This document shows, piece by piece, positions 13,240 through 26,100 of a stretch of 64,000 nucleotides of DNA (position 1 is the stretch's first letter; each line of letters begins with the position of its first letter). Under the pieces are notes generated by a model that saw only the letters and a program-made list of their open reading frames with translations, made no database searches and was not told the DNA's origin. This DNA is from Taenia hydatigena (taxonomy: Eukaryota; Platyhelminthes; Cestoda; Cyclophyllidea; Taeniidae), in contig JADWOT020000001.1 of NCBI GenBank assembly GCA_036345935.2, positions 25,437,886 to 25,501,885 on the forward strand. Reading direction: 5' to 3'. Position numbers and translations under genes: made by a program.

Positions 13240-15370
13240 GAACGTGTAAATACAGTCAAAAAAGAGCCGAAAAATCCGCTTGAATAATTGTTTCTGGATT
13301 GATGCACATGAGCTTATGCATTTGAGATTTTCGGTCTACCGCGACAAGCCCTAAAGTAACATTAAAACTGTCATATAATCCACCACAGCTTTCCCTCCCA
13401 TAAACATTCAAAATGTCCTTCTTGCTTCTTACATCTCAGTGCTAGTGTTCCGCGATTGATCACGTAGAGTATTCGTATTTTCTACAATTTTCGTTGAAAT
13501 GTTCCATTATAACCTTTTTTCCTGTTGCCCTAATACAAATTTTTGCCAAATTAGAGATTTCTAACATTACAATTTCAGCACACCAAATCTTACACTGGTT
13601 TTAAACGTTTCGATTAATGCAATTTGGCTAGATGCCTTACCACTCTTAGCCAAATCGCAACTTTACAATATCGTGCTTTACATTCAGCCCTACCACCTGC
13701 TTACGTTTACAAATTCACATTCGTGTGCATCACTTATAGCATTTTATTTTACAGATGTTGAGACGAACAGTTAGCAAAGACTGCTGATCATGTGAAATCG
13801 TTTTTCGTAACATACTTTGAAATTTCTTTCATCCCAGTATGTGATCAAACACGATTCATGGCTTTTGGCAAGCCATAGCAACTCTCCTGACACTCGTTAG
13901 GGCAAAAATTAGGAAAGACTTCATGTAGAGGTATACTTACTTGCTATAATTCTTGTCGACTAAGTGTCACATTCAGGCATGGGCATAGAAAAGGTAGACG
14001 ATTACTATGAAAAAGACAAATATTTTTGATGCACAATGAATGCAGCGTTTGATCATGCGCAAAATAGCATAGTTGGAAAGCGGCCCCACAAATTGGCTGG
14101 CACTTTGGCAGTCATTTCATGGCATTTTAAATGCTCGCTCTGCCAAAAATGGGCGGAAACGATAGATACAGCGTTTGGCCTCTCTCACCTAAGCCTGCTG
14201 CTTTATACGCTCGTTGACATAAGCCCAAGACTTTGGAAACGGACAAAGAATTTGGCGGAGTTAAACCGATTTCTGCTTCGCGTATATTCCTCCAACTAAT
14301 TTCCACTACGTTTTGTTCCACAAAAGTTAAAACTGATGAATGAAACAGATTGTCGCCCATGTGCTTTTGTTTTCGTTGCAACTAGCTTTAAGGTTTCTTT
14401 CGAACCGTCAAAGGACCCATCGCAATATCTGCCTTTCTGTCACCCGTTAAAGCAAAAAGATTGGTTTGTGCAATTAATGTAAGGATTCTTACTGCAGCTT
14501 TGACTTTGACGTAGAATTTCAGCAAGTATCACAGCATTCTTCCCACCGGCCTCACCGTTCGTTGCGGGCTTAATATGGTTAGCCTTGTTAACTAAGTCAA
14601 AAGAAGAAGTTTTGACGAAAGAGGTTAAGTTAAACCTTTGCACTGTTTGGAAGTTAGCAACAAGGATAGAAACCACAGATTTACAACATGTCGCAAGTAG
14701 CCACACAGCAAAAACAATCCGGAAGTCAAGGACGGATTTAAAGCGCTTGCACTACATCAAGCACTGCCACTACAAGTAGACGCACAGGAATAATGAGAAA
14801 GTTGCGACTATATAAGGAAATCCTGTGAATTTTGCATGGTCCGATGCCATTCCTTTGCAAGACATGATCGATTTGCCCATTCGCTCTAGCCCCATAGACA
14901 GATAAAAGATGCAGAACTGTAATTTAGACAAGCTGCGAGTCTCGAGTACTCACTATACCTTATGTGGGCCCATGCATTCATATGCCGGTTGACACAAACC
15001 TACGTCTCCCTACGGCAATGAAGTCAAGGAGTTAGGCAAGCAATTATAGCTACTAAGCATGCAATCCTACTAGCGGACAAAAAATACACATGCAGTAATA
15101 AGTTTTTTTCTCGGAGCGCACAGCATTTACCACAGCCTTTTTTAAATCACACACCCTTCATACCCATATCACAAATGTTAGGTGCAAATAACCCGCAAAT
15201 TTTACGCGATGACAGAGAGTGCTATCATTCACCAACGTATAATCAGTAGCATTTATGGAGACAAGTTTTACTGGAGCAAAGCATGTGAGCCATTACGGGT
15301 GAGATTTTGTTATTTTGGCCTGACGTTATTTAGAGTTGCCTTGAAGTTGCTTAACGTACCATTGTAATCC
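13240..15370. repeat. Degenerate repeat block B, related to block A
   Basis: This is a direct, diverged copy of 9420-10740, lengthened by internal unit copies. Core motifs of the degenerate unit lie near 13822, 14391 and 15325. The frame at 15182-15367 and the one at 10501-10734 translate to related peptides because the DNA is homologous. The relation is patchy and there is no recognised domain, so coding is unlikely. Confidence 0.6.
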
Positions 15371-15659
15371 ACTAATAAGAACGTTGTCAATTTTAAGTTA
15401 TAGAGCGTGCAATGCCATAGATGCACCGACTAACGGTTAAAGGACTAAGAGCTGATCGTCTTCAAGCTGGAAGCATTCTAGTGCTAGACTGAAGAAATGA
15501 CCTAGCATTACGCATTCCAATGCGCGTTGAGCTGATGGACACTACGTTGCTGCCTAAATGAAAATGAGTTGCTGTCGTAGTGATAAAATCGGCAGCTCCG
15601 AGAGACCGAATGGTTTCTGCATACGACTGGCAATGGGGCTGCATCCCAACTAAGAACTG

Positions 15660-15830
15660 ACAACTTAGCGGCCACTAGGAAAGGGCAAACAAATGCTGTT
15701 TACTCAAAGTGAATCGGTTCATAATGGGGGCAAGTAATAAAAACTTCATTAAGCACAGCCGGAGTAAAACGCTATTAATGAGGGAAAGTGTTCTTCCAAT
15801 GCGACAAAGCACTGCTTGAATGAACTCGTT
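15660..15830. repeat. Diverged copy of a palindrome-arm segment
   Basis: This aligns in the plus orientation with about 60000-60140 in the right arm (complement of about 25837-25977 in the left arm). Shared landmarks are a GGCAAGTAATA stretch and a GGGAAAGTGT.CTTC stretch. Confidence 0.45.
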
Positions 15831-16370
15831 CAGAATGGCAAGGCTATCACGTGCTAGATTAGAGGCAAATTTGAATCACCACACTGGCTGCAGCGTAGCA
15901 GTCATGAGGTGAGAACATACTTCACTGAGGCACAACTGAGCAATCAAACCTTATTAAGGACATCTGTTTAATAATATGCGCACGAAAATCCAGACAGGCT
16001 TGCTTTGCTACTTAGCATACCGCATTGCTGCACAATCCACAAATATTGCGTGTCTAAAATGAAAAGACGAATGAATTCAATCATTAGGATGAGGTGAGTT
16101 AATGTCTCGGTCCAGAAATTAAAATATAGAAGTAACTAGAGTAAAACAAACTCTAACTCGAGTGCTTACTGGATGGGTACACCCATTAAGATACTTCAGG
16201 CGAATCACATCGGATTCATGTTCGCGCATGTCAACAGCGGCGATTTCACTGCAATGCTTGACTGATTTCGTTCAGAATGGCAAGGCTATCACATGTCAGT
16301 TTGGAGGCATAGTTGAATTACCCGCACAGGCTGCAACTTGATAGTCGTGAGGTGAGGTCATTGTCCTCAA
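15810..16370. repeat. Local direct duplication of about 120 bases
   Basis: The sequence CGTTCAGAATGGCAAGGCT and what follows occurs at about 15828-15930 and again at about 16267-16370, a spacing near 440 bases. The copies are diverged. The second lies within a 119-codon minus-strand frame (16296-16655), which has no recognised domain and is probably chance. Confidence 0.65.
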
Positions 16371-17699
16371 AGAGACAGACAGGCAAAGTGTGGAGAGTTT
16401 AACTAAAAACCTTAAAGCACCGAATCTTATCAATTTCATTCTTGGATGCAAATAATTTTTGGAGGAGAGGATAAGAGAGAGGCGAAAAATCTCATGCTTA
16501 GTGAAGATAAATGGGAGAAAGCCAGCTCGCAGTGGTGGTGGATACTCGCGCATTGGTTGTTCACGATAGCGACTGAATGAATGGAACCACCTGAATTTAC
16601 CTGCTTTATGAATAAAATTGGCGGTCAGATCGGTAATGGAATGAAACGTGACCATAAGAGATTGTGCTAGGGTTCCGATGCCTAGGCAAAGTGTTGCGAT
16701 CTAGATTTCGGTGTCTTCGATAATTTCACACATAATTGATCAGTACGGTTGCCTTGACAAGCAAGCACTCTAGCTTTTTTATTCCACTGCTGGCATCGCA
16801 TTAGGGACTTGTTATCATTGACCAATGCAGAGAAGTTTTCATCATAAATGTCTAGCTATAGTTATGAATGCAGTTACCTTTCAAACTTGTCTACCTTAGC
16901 AGTTTTATTGAGTAAGTGCAAATAGTGGCTTAGTGTTCTGAGGCTCTCTTGAAGGCAAAAAGAGGCAAAATCCAGGTAGAACATAAATACACATTTAACC
17001 GGAAGAGGAAAATGAGCTACTGGCATGGTCTGAAGGTCAGCCTGCGTGGCCACGGCAATATGGCCACCTCAGTGACCCTAGCCAAAACTGGCAGTCTAAA
17101 CGATGCAATGCAATTTGTGACTTTTAGCATTCAAACTCGAGCTTATGCCTTGCTTTGCGTTCCCAACTATCTACTTCTTGTGTTAGATTGTTTTTAGATC
17201 GGAAATTCAAAAATTGCATGTTGAGACCGACAGGTGATAGTCCGGTTTTTTTTTTCTTTGTCAAAAAGTTTCTCAGAGTTACATCAGTTACACCATCCAC
17301 TTGCCACTTATTTAAATGATGGCCTTCGAAATGATTCTATGTGACAATTTTGTGCATTTCGCAATTTTGCCTTCATGAGATTCATGTACACTATTTTGCA
17401 TTGTCTATCTTTTAGCACAATAACAAAGCAAACAATGATGGAGCACGCTAGATTATTTTGGCCTATCAATTATGGCAAATATATGGTGAAACTTCAGAGA
17501 TAACCAGGATAGGTAGGCAGACAAGTGTTGCCATATACGCTGAGTCAATGCTTTTAAGTGTGTTCACCCGATCTTATGACTTGGTCTAAGAAATATTTGA
17601 TGCAATTTTATGAATTCCATTGCATTGGTTTAGCAAGGATCAGCTGAACTAATAGCTGATTACATCAAAATTAATTGTGACTGCGATTGCATGGAAGCG
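16371..17699. other. Stretch with no recognised feature
   Basis: No gene or RNA recognised. A T-run at 17248-17256 is the only simple-sequence feature noticed. Confidence 0.45.
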
Positions 17700-19200
17700 A
17701 AATTTAACGGAACGAGAGTACATATTTTACTTTTCGTCTCATAATTACGCTACTTATTGCACGCGTGGTGAAGACTGGGCTAATAACTAGAAAAGAGAGG
17801 GAAGTTACCAGCCGCGGCCACTAGTTTGAGAAGACAGCACCTAAAATCAACGCATAGGTTCGTGGCAAAAGCAGTTAAAAGAGCTCTAACTGCCTTCTCT
17901 CCCGATTACAATTCCATATGCGTGCACGTGGTTTTCAAATGGCCAAATCATAAGAGGCGAAGGACTTTGCTTGAAACGAGAAGGCCTAAAAGGGCATTTT
18001 AGAGGAATAATATTCGCGAAAGTGTTTTTCTTTTCCTACTTTTATCCAACATGTAGTACGTGGATCAAGGATGCCATGATCAGTTGCCTTTCGAAACGCG
18101 CAATTTGCATCTTGATGGCTTGGTCATAGCATTGGCTCATCACAAATTTGCTTCAACTCAACACAGGCTGCTTCTTCCTATATTATTAATCAGACTAACA
18201 TTTTTTGCAAGCTCTTGTCGATCGTACCATCCTCGTGAGACCGCGAATTATGAATCTTCGGCTGCCATCGATTTAAAGATCTGATAAACTTCAAAGACAG
18301 CATTTGTAGCAGATTTTAATTGGTAGAAAACACTTCACTTGAAAAGACTTCGATGCGATTTGACCGTCCCAAAGGCAAGGCCATGCTCACTGCAGTCAGA
18401 TTTCCAGAAATAAATAAGCAAGATTCGTTGCAGCTCATTTTGCCCTCTGACATTAACCATGTTCCGAATTAGGTCAGATGTTCCACTAAATGGCCAGCCT
18501 GAGCAACGAGAAAAGAAACGGAAATTTTGGCAATCATTGCCAAATGATTTGTTGTTAGAACAATGTGTGTGAAACAATGCTTTTGGAACAGTCCTGTTGC
18601 AATGCAAAATTTTTTGAAGCCAAAGCAAGGCTGTCACGCAATTCTTCGTGGATCACATGCGACTCGTTCAGGCAAAAGCGTTGGGATCTTTCTGACAATC
18701 GTCAACGTTGAATAGGCTTGCAATCTAAGAGCCTTGTTAAAAATGTGTAAGAATTAGGCAAACAAGATGCTTAATTTACTTGCTATTTCTATTGTAAATA
18801 CAGATAAGCCTGCACTATGGATGTGATATGTATCACACATCTTGTTAATATTCTCCGACACACTGAAACCTACATGTGGTTTCGTTTGCAAAATATTCGG
18901 TTTCCTAACATCCAGCCCTGTTAAGCTCTTTCTTGCAGGAGTTGCCATTGTTTGCCGAAAAGAGACTGAGCGGCGTGACCCACTTTTCGCCATGGTTGTC
19001 TTTGAAGCTTCTTTCAGAAACTGACGAAAATCACTGCAATTTTCATCAAGTACATGTAAGCTCACACATGTTAAATGCAGCCTTATTATTGGTAGCATTC
19101 CACAATGTCTCATCTTCTGTCAGTAACTCGGATGTGGTGCAAAATGAAACGCCAATCAAGCGATAATATTTGCCGAAATGCCGTAACTCTCCTGGTAAAG
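17700..19200. repeat. Diverged direct copy of arm segment 29550-31060
   Basis: Anchors: 17769-17890 matches 29578-29700; 18060-18250 matches 29880-30060; 18360-18500 matches 30243-30380; 18850-19020 matches 30840-31030. The last pair is the best conserved, roughly 85% by eye, and includes a shared GTGACCCACTTTTCGCCATG stretch. The corresponding peptides are in different frames over part of their length, so protein-level conservation is not supported. Confidence 0.7.
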
Positions 19201-19315
19201 AGGAAGTTCAACCTCAAACGATGCACTTCTGAGAATTAACATTTTCCAATACGTGACCAGCCTGCAAAGAGTTCCAAACAGTCACAAAGTGACTGCTTTA
19301 GTATTCTGGTCACTT

Positions 19316-19730
19316 GGAATTTGCGAGCATGATGTCGCAGGCATGATTAGGGTATGTGGGGTCTGGCAGTCGTCGCCGTGGTGATTTGCGTACCAACATG
19401 GTAATCCTACTCAAGTGACTTAAATTAGGTGCCACTTGAGCTCTACTTAGAACCAAGGCAGGATCTCGTGCTTTGCAGCAGTTCCCTTCGGGTCACAAAC
19501 TAGTTAGCAAACAGCCAATAATGATGCCGGCTATGTAGATGCGGAAAACAAACCGGCAGTGGGAAGTGCTCGTTATTCAAGCCCACCAAGATCTCCCTAG
19601 TTGATTGGGATGCTGGCTCATTTCTAACTCAGATCATTACTCAGGTTTATAAATGACGAGTATCCGCCGCAAAATATGCCACATAGGGCTGTAAGCAATT
19701 AACAATCACAGCCCTGCTGTCGCTTCTCCC
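19316..19730. repeat. Diverged inverted copy of a palindrome-arm segment
   Basis: This matches right-arm sequence 57802-58250 in the plus orientation, and so the complement of about 27727-28175 in the left arm. Shared landmarks are TTTGCGAGC, a GCATGTGGAGTCT.GCAGT-like stretch, a CAAGTGA.T.AA.TAGGTG stretch, and CAGGTTTATAAATGA.GA.TAT. Confidence 0.65.
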
Positions 19731-19759
19731 GCAAATGAAGGGTAGTGTGAATGCTTTCA

Positions 19760-20419
19760 GGCAGCTGTGCCATCCATTGCACGTGCAGTGAAGACTGGGC
19801 TAAATAACAATCGAAGAAAGAAAAGTTGCCGCTTGCAGTTTTTAGCTTGCGAAGAAAGCACCCAACAAACCTAGTATAGGATCGCTAAGATGCAGTCAAA
19901 AGAGATCCAGCCGCCATCTCTCTCATACGCGGTCTTTGATTACTCAAGTTGAAGGAGGTAAAAGACGTTATGTGAAACAATAAAATCTAAAAGAAAACGT
20001 AGGAGTTCAATTCAACGTTAGCTACTTCTTTATGTGGCACTAATCAGACGGGACTTGTTCGCGAACTTTTGGCATTCACACCATTTTCTTGGGACCACGC
20101 CATGTTGGTCTTTGCCTACTAGCAATTCGAAGATTAGATAAATTTCTAAGACAGTCATGATAGCAAGTTTTGACCCATAGAGTACATTTTGCTTAAAGAA
20201 ATTCTGATGCATTACATTAAGCTGAAGCAAATCGATGCAATTGTGCTGGATCAGCAAAGAGCATCATTAACCTGCATTGGGATCTACTGTTTTGAAGGAA
20301 AGGCCACGACCTTTCCAACAGGATTTGCAAGACTAAATAGACAAGATTCAACGAAACTCAATTTGTCCTCTGACATTAACCATGCTCTTAATTTGCTTAA
20401 GTTTACCAAGGAAAGCACT
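19760..20419. repeat. Second partial copy of the 17.7 kb block
   Basis: 19785-19925 aligns with 17765-17890 and 29575-29700, sharing the GTGAAGACTGGGCTAA start. 20290-20410 aligns with 18365-18480 and 30245-30360, sharing TCTGACATTAACCATG. It is shorter and more diverged than the block at 17700-19200. Confidence 0.6.
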
Positions 20420-20985
20420 GACTGATGCTTTACTTGTTATACAGTATTACTCAACTGCTTGCTTAATTGGAATATTCTTCTAGAGAGTGGAAGACGTTTC
20501 GTGCGTGCACCCTTGGCCGCCATGTCGCTCTTCAGCGCTAAGCAGCCTTTTAAACTCTAAGAAGGAAAGTGCTTAAAAATATACTCCGCGGATTTGAAAT
20601 CTAATGCAGCGTGTGGTGTTATGGAAATAAACTGGCCCAGAGACCTTTTGAATCACGTTAGTCAGGTGGCTAGGAGTCTCGGACGACACCATTGAGGACT
20701 TATTCGGGAGGAAAATCGAACGTCACGTCGCCTTAATGGTTCCCGTTTTGCGTGTTTGTGTTGACCACCACAAGGTTAGTGAACTTTATTTAAGCTTCTT
20801 AGAATGTAGTTAACCGATTGGTGTCTGTTGGCGTTCGATAGTGTTTCCTATCAGAGATATTCTTGGCATCAACCGCAATTCTACTCTCCCTTTCAAGGGC
20901 TTTTATTTGCATCTGCTGACAATATTGAATTGTGGGCATTTTAAACCTTGCATATGAATCACTTTGATTCGTCTCGATTTATTGG
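20420..20985. repeat. Inverted repeat, right copy
   Basis: Reverse-complement partner of 12030-12600. Most of the match sits between 20460 and 20970. No open frame is shared with the partner. Confidence 0.7.
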
Positions 20986-21409
20986 CTGAAAATACCCCAC
21001 GTCATTGCACTTTGGCGATGAAATATCAGAGATGAAGGCTTACTTGTGTCACGGCAAGCCATCCAAAATAGCTACCTATTTAAAAAAGCCTGTTAAAGTC
21101 AAATCTCTTATAGAATACGCATGGAGGCATGTCAGGCAACGCTGAAGGGAGAAAGACTAGCAAATTACAAACACCTGTGCAAAAATGCTTTGTCGATGTA
21201 AAACGAATGGATACAAAACAAGCTCACCGATTCTGAGCACTGTTGGGGCAAGAGAGAATCCGGGCATGAGGGAGGCCAGCTAAACCTCCGTCAAAACAAT
21301 CAGTGAGTATATGCTCGGTCAGCTGCGATTGCACCTGCCGAGACTTCGCAGAGAGAACGAAGAAGCGGTCATCCAATGTGCACCCACTATGCAGGTACAT
21401 TGGCTACCC
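20986..21409. other. Stretch with no recognised feature
   Basis: No gene, RNA or strong repeat recognised. A short diverged match to about 44090-44127 in the spacer lies near 21374-21412. Confidence 0.4.
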
Positions 21410-23184
21410 TGGAAGAAGTCATTTTTTCCATCTCAATAGTGGATAGATTTTGCAACAAAATGGCAAAAAACAGCGCGGTTTACCAGTCTTACTAGGTGCT
21501 GCAGCACTAAGTGATGTGCTAAGCTATAAGGAGTTTCGTGCATCGCTGGAAGTAATAAAGCAATAAACACAAAGTAAGGAAGGTGAAGCAACTTCCATTG
21601 TGGCAACTAGTTTTTGACTTTGGAGACAGCAAGGAAACTGATAGCTGCATTTACAAGGAATGCACCCAAATCGTCCAATTTTTAGCAAGAAACAGGAGGA
21701 ACGGCCTTGTTCAAGAAGGAGCAGGCAATGATGCATGAGGAAGTTAATTAGTTCATCAAGTTTCATCGAATGAATATGAGTCGAATCGCGAACCATGAGC
21801 CCAAAGATGACGATGATGCCCAAATTGCCGGAAGCAGGCAGGACAGACCACTGTCACAATGCGTCGTGTCGAATGAAGGGACTACAATTGGTGAGGTGAT
21901 TGCCAGAGGTCGACTTCCAGTCTGCGTTTAAAAGTGCTGACCGCTGACCGGCACTCACGGTGATGGCGAGATTCGCTTACCAGGTCAGATTAGTATTCAA
22001 ATATCAGCGTGCTGTGTGGTGATGTCGTGATCTTTGAGTACCCAAATCATGTGCTATACTGGTCTTCTAAATGCACTTACAACCGTCCTAGGGTTGTTAA
22101 GCGTCACTTGATAGGCTAAATGCAAGTCCTCAGAAAATGCACTTCTCTTTGAGATTCCCCACCCCTAAACGGTAGGGACTAAAGGAAACCACCTCGAATA
22201 CTTCTTTCATCAAGTGTTCTAGCAGCTGCAGTTTTCTCCGAAGCACTGCAAATAACGAAATCTTTCCTTGCAATAGAGACTTGTATAATTCCGTTCGTGC
22301 ATCACAAAATGTACCTATGATAATCCATTTATAAATGGTTAGTCCTTCAGCACATTTATCCACCCACAATGTCCAATGCCAATGCAGGAGCATAGCCCCA
22401 CCTGGGTTATACGATTTTGTCTTTTCGCATTTCCTAAGCAAATTTAAGACTATGAACTAAAGAAAACTGTGTTGTTACCAAACGTATGGTAGACCCATAT
22501 ATTGTGTTTTGGTTCCTTTCAGGTGACCCTCCTTCCTAGAAAAGCAATTTTGCTCTTCCACTTTCCCGGAACAAGTTTCTCCCAAGTGCGCAGCAACCAT
22601 CTCGCTAAATTGATTTAATGCTAAAACTATGTAAGAATAAGGAAGTCGCATTATTCAGAAGGATTTGCCATGGTCACTGCAAAGTGTCGGAGGCTCAAGT
22701 CTTCGCTTTCTTTTCGACAGATAATTCGCAAAAGATTTGTAAAAGATCTAGAGTCGATTTCATGTGAAAGCTTGGCATTTGAGAGCCATAGCTCATTAAT
22801 TTAAGGAATGCCAATTGCAATTATGATAGTGTTGGTTCTTAAATTAAAGTTTAAATTACTTGCGGCATAAAGGCCTGTGGAATCCTAGCATTTGAATCCC
22901 AATCATCGAAGCACGCAAGGAAGTCAGCCTGACCACATGTCCAGCTGCAGAGCAGTAGCCCTCTACCACCCCGGCTTGCTTGTGGCATTCACTTTAGTCT
23001 GCATGCGGCGTTTCTTATTTTTGAAGAAAAAAATACACAATTGACCCCATCATTATCCACTGAGTTCGGGTAAATTTCCAGGTGCGCACATCACCACTGG
23101 TACAATCATTAGACTCCACATTCCCCATTCGCTCTCCGCCAGCTAATCTCACACTAGTCATGCAATGCTTCTCTAGTCTAAGAA
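21410..23184. repeat. Triplicated segment, copy in left flank and arm
   Basis: The complement of this segment is found at 41840-43616 in the spacer. Its part from 21965 onward is mirrored again at 62781-64000 in the right arm. The inner limit at 23184 is sharp: the spacer copy begins at a TTCTTAGACTAGAG sequence and shares nothing before it. A 103-codon minus-strand frame (22130-22441) is open in both arm copies but split by a frameshift in the spacer copy. It has no recognised domain. Confidence 0.85.
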
Positions 23185-26100
23185 GCAGGTGAGAAAAGCT
23201 GCGCATTGTGATTGACTGAAGCTACGGTTAAATAAATAGCCGCGTGGTAACAAATGCGCGGCCTAAACTGCGTCATGATGCCTAACGAGGTCCGTGAAAT
23301 GTGTGTAATCGTACACATAATTGGAGGATGGGGCGACACAACCTTGCGGATTAATGCAGCACAATATATGTCTGTGACGTATTGTCGGGAATCCTAGCGC
23401 GTCGCAGTTAAGCATCAGTGTTTTGAATGCTGCGAGGCTCTCATTGATAAGGTTTCACTGCTCTCACACTTCTACTGCTAGTATGCAAGGAACGCAATGC
23501 ACATAAATTCCTGGTTTGTTTAGTTCTACCGGTTGGTTCCTCAGTAGCTGGCCCATTGAAATTTCAACGCGTCAAATTTAAACTCCTCTTTGCGTAAAAA
23601 TGCGAATGTGTCAAATAATTTGTTAGCACATGTGAGCCGTGGGTTATGGATCGTGATGACTTTGTTAATTTTAAATCACCTAACAGGTTACAATTCTTCT
23701 ACTTTCCAAACTGGTCTTCTCCTAATTGACTGCCCCATAGAAGAAGGCAGCAGAAATTGCGTGCGTTCAGAACTCTACATAAAGCAAACTTGGCCTAGCC
23801 CACAACGCGATGCGCTTATTCACGTCTGTCGAGAAAACCATTTTGAGAGTCTCTCCATCTACACTATGAAGACCACTAAGGATGGGACATATTCTGCAGC
23901 GAATTGGGACATCCGCTAAAGATTGCAGATTAGTTGTGTTGTTGCTGCTACTCGATTTCTGACGAAGCGCAACAAAAGAAGACAGAGGCTAGTCCCCACT
24001 AGAGGTCTATAGCGAGCCATTTACTTGCTATTTGAGTCTTTCAAATCACTAAAGTCAGTTTGTGTGTAGCTAATCAATTTTCTTACAGGTTAAAACTAGG
24101 TAACAGCGATTTCGCCACCAAGAGCGTCAGCGCAGGATGTTGGAACAATGACAAAGTGTCTCTTTGGAGGCGATGGTAGCGGCGACCCACCTCAGTGCAA
24201 GATGGCATTCATTAACAACACTACGATCTATCAAATATTTAGGCCGAGAACAAACTTATCAACAGAGGCTAGATGATTTACTTCAATTGCGAGAAGTCAT
24301 GGTCATAGGGCTGGGTCGTCTCTTACGCAAATGCGGAGTGGGAGGCATGAAAACAATTGTTATGCTTCCAAGCTGAACTAGTGATGCATAGTCAGTAGAG
24401 GCGATAAACTAAGTTGCAGCTGCATTGATGGATACAGTTCCAAATGAAACATTTCGCTTGGAGATGCTGACCAAGAGAAGATAGATTGGCTAAGGATGAG
24501 AATTCATCATTAAATAAAGATACAAATTAAATAAAACTGCTGCTAATTCACCCCATTCGGTTAATGCTTGGTAATCGCGTTATCGCTGAGAAGTAATTCA
24601 TTTAGGACCTCTTATCACACTACACACTACCTGAGCATATGTAGCAATCACGTTTTCTAGTTTTAACGGCATTGCCCCTGATAAGAGCTTTAAAGTAGCT
24701 ATTTGTACAGCTGTGAGGGAATAGATCGGGAATCGCGGAAAAATTATAGACAGACTTTGCTTCGGCCCCCATGCATAATGCGTGAGCTGTGGGTCAGCTT
24801 ATACGAGGAACACTGCAGTAAAAGCAAACTTTGTTGCGCAACACACGGATAGATTGTGGACGATAGGACCTGGAACGGATTGCTAAATGGCTTGAGAGCT
24901 AGATGAATGAGTACACGATAGATATGAGGCGATTACATGCAACTGAAATGGATATACAGGAGGTGGTTGAGCAATTGGATAAACGTAGGTGGCAAGAAGG
25001 TATCGATTGAATGCATGAGTGAAAGGCTTACAAAGCTACTGGTAAAGTGGTTGATTCATGATATTGCAATGACAAAGGGAAAGGTTTGATTGAAAATTTG
25101 TGCAGGATAGCTATTTCTATAGCTCGACAGGTGAGCAAATGAAGAAGTTCAGCAGCCTTATATGCAAGAACAAGGGCTAATCAAACCCACGTTAGGCATT
25201 TATGCTTCCGAGTTTTGCACATCTACATGGTTTGGCCGCTTCAAATGTCCTTGATTCCATTTTTAGTCAAAGGGAAGCTAATTCAGTGGATTTTAAGAAA
25301 CATCCGTTATGTAGGCAATGCTTGTCGGCATGGAGTTGCCTCACAGGTATTCGTCAAACCAACTGCAAGTAGCAGTTGCATTAGCCTCACCTCTGTTTAC
25401 CTCATCCTTAATTCCGAGCTACTCTAAAGCTCCATTTCACCCTGTAGTGGTCAGAAGGTGCTTGAATCCAGTGTGACTCACATTGTCTTGGCACAAATAG
25501 CAAAAATTAACGAAACCTCATTTGTAATCACTTAGTTAAAGGGATATTCCGCAACTTAAATAGATTAACCTGATTTGTGTGCAAGGGCAAGAGCAGCCAC
25601 ACCATTAGTAAGAGCAAGGCGGACACATAGAATTCCATAAAGATGCCAGCTGCTATGCAGCATTGTACTTCACTAGTTTTCTGTCTGCATTTTCGCAACA
25701 AAACATAAAGTAATGCTCGATTCATAATGCACAGCTGAAAAATGAGAAAATGCGACGTACCTTTTCCTTTTTTCATAAAGGCTTGAGTACAAGCGCCCTC
25801 AAAGCTAAGTTGTGCGGCATTCATTATGAGGCATGAGGCCCTACAGTGCATTGTTGCTTAAGAAGGACACTTTCCCCACTAAAAGTTTTGACGTTAACTG
25901 CGCATGAATAAGATTCTATTACTTGCCTTTATTACGGACCGACTCGTTATGAGCAAACTGCCTTTTTGCGTCACTGTCAATTGCTCTCTATGTCGTCTGT
26001 CCCTAGTCGGCATATAGCTCCTTTGTCAGTCATGCACATATGGCATTCAAGCAGACTCTGTCATTGAAGATATCTCGGTGTGTCTCAGAGCTGCTCACAA

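Noticed and set aside
16296..16655. 119-codon minus-strand frame
   Set aside because: One end lies in a local DNA duplication and the rest has no recognised domain. Length alone is not convincing in eukaryotic DNA of this composition.
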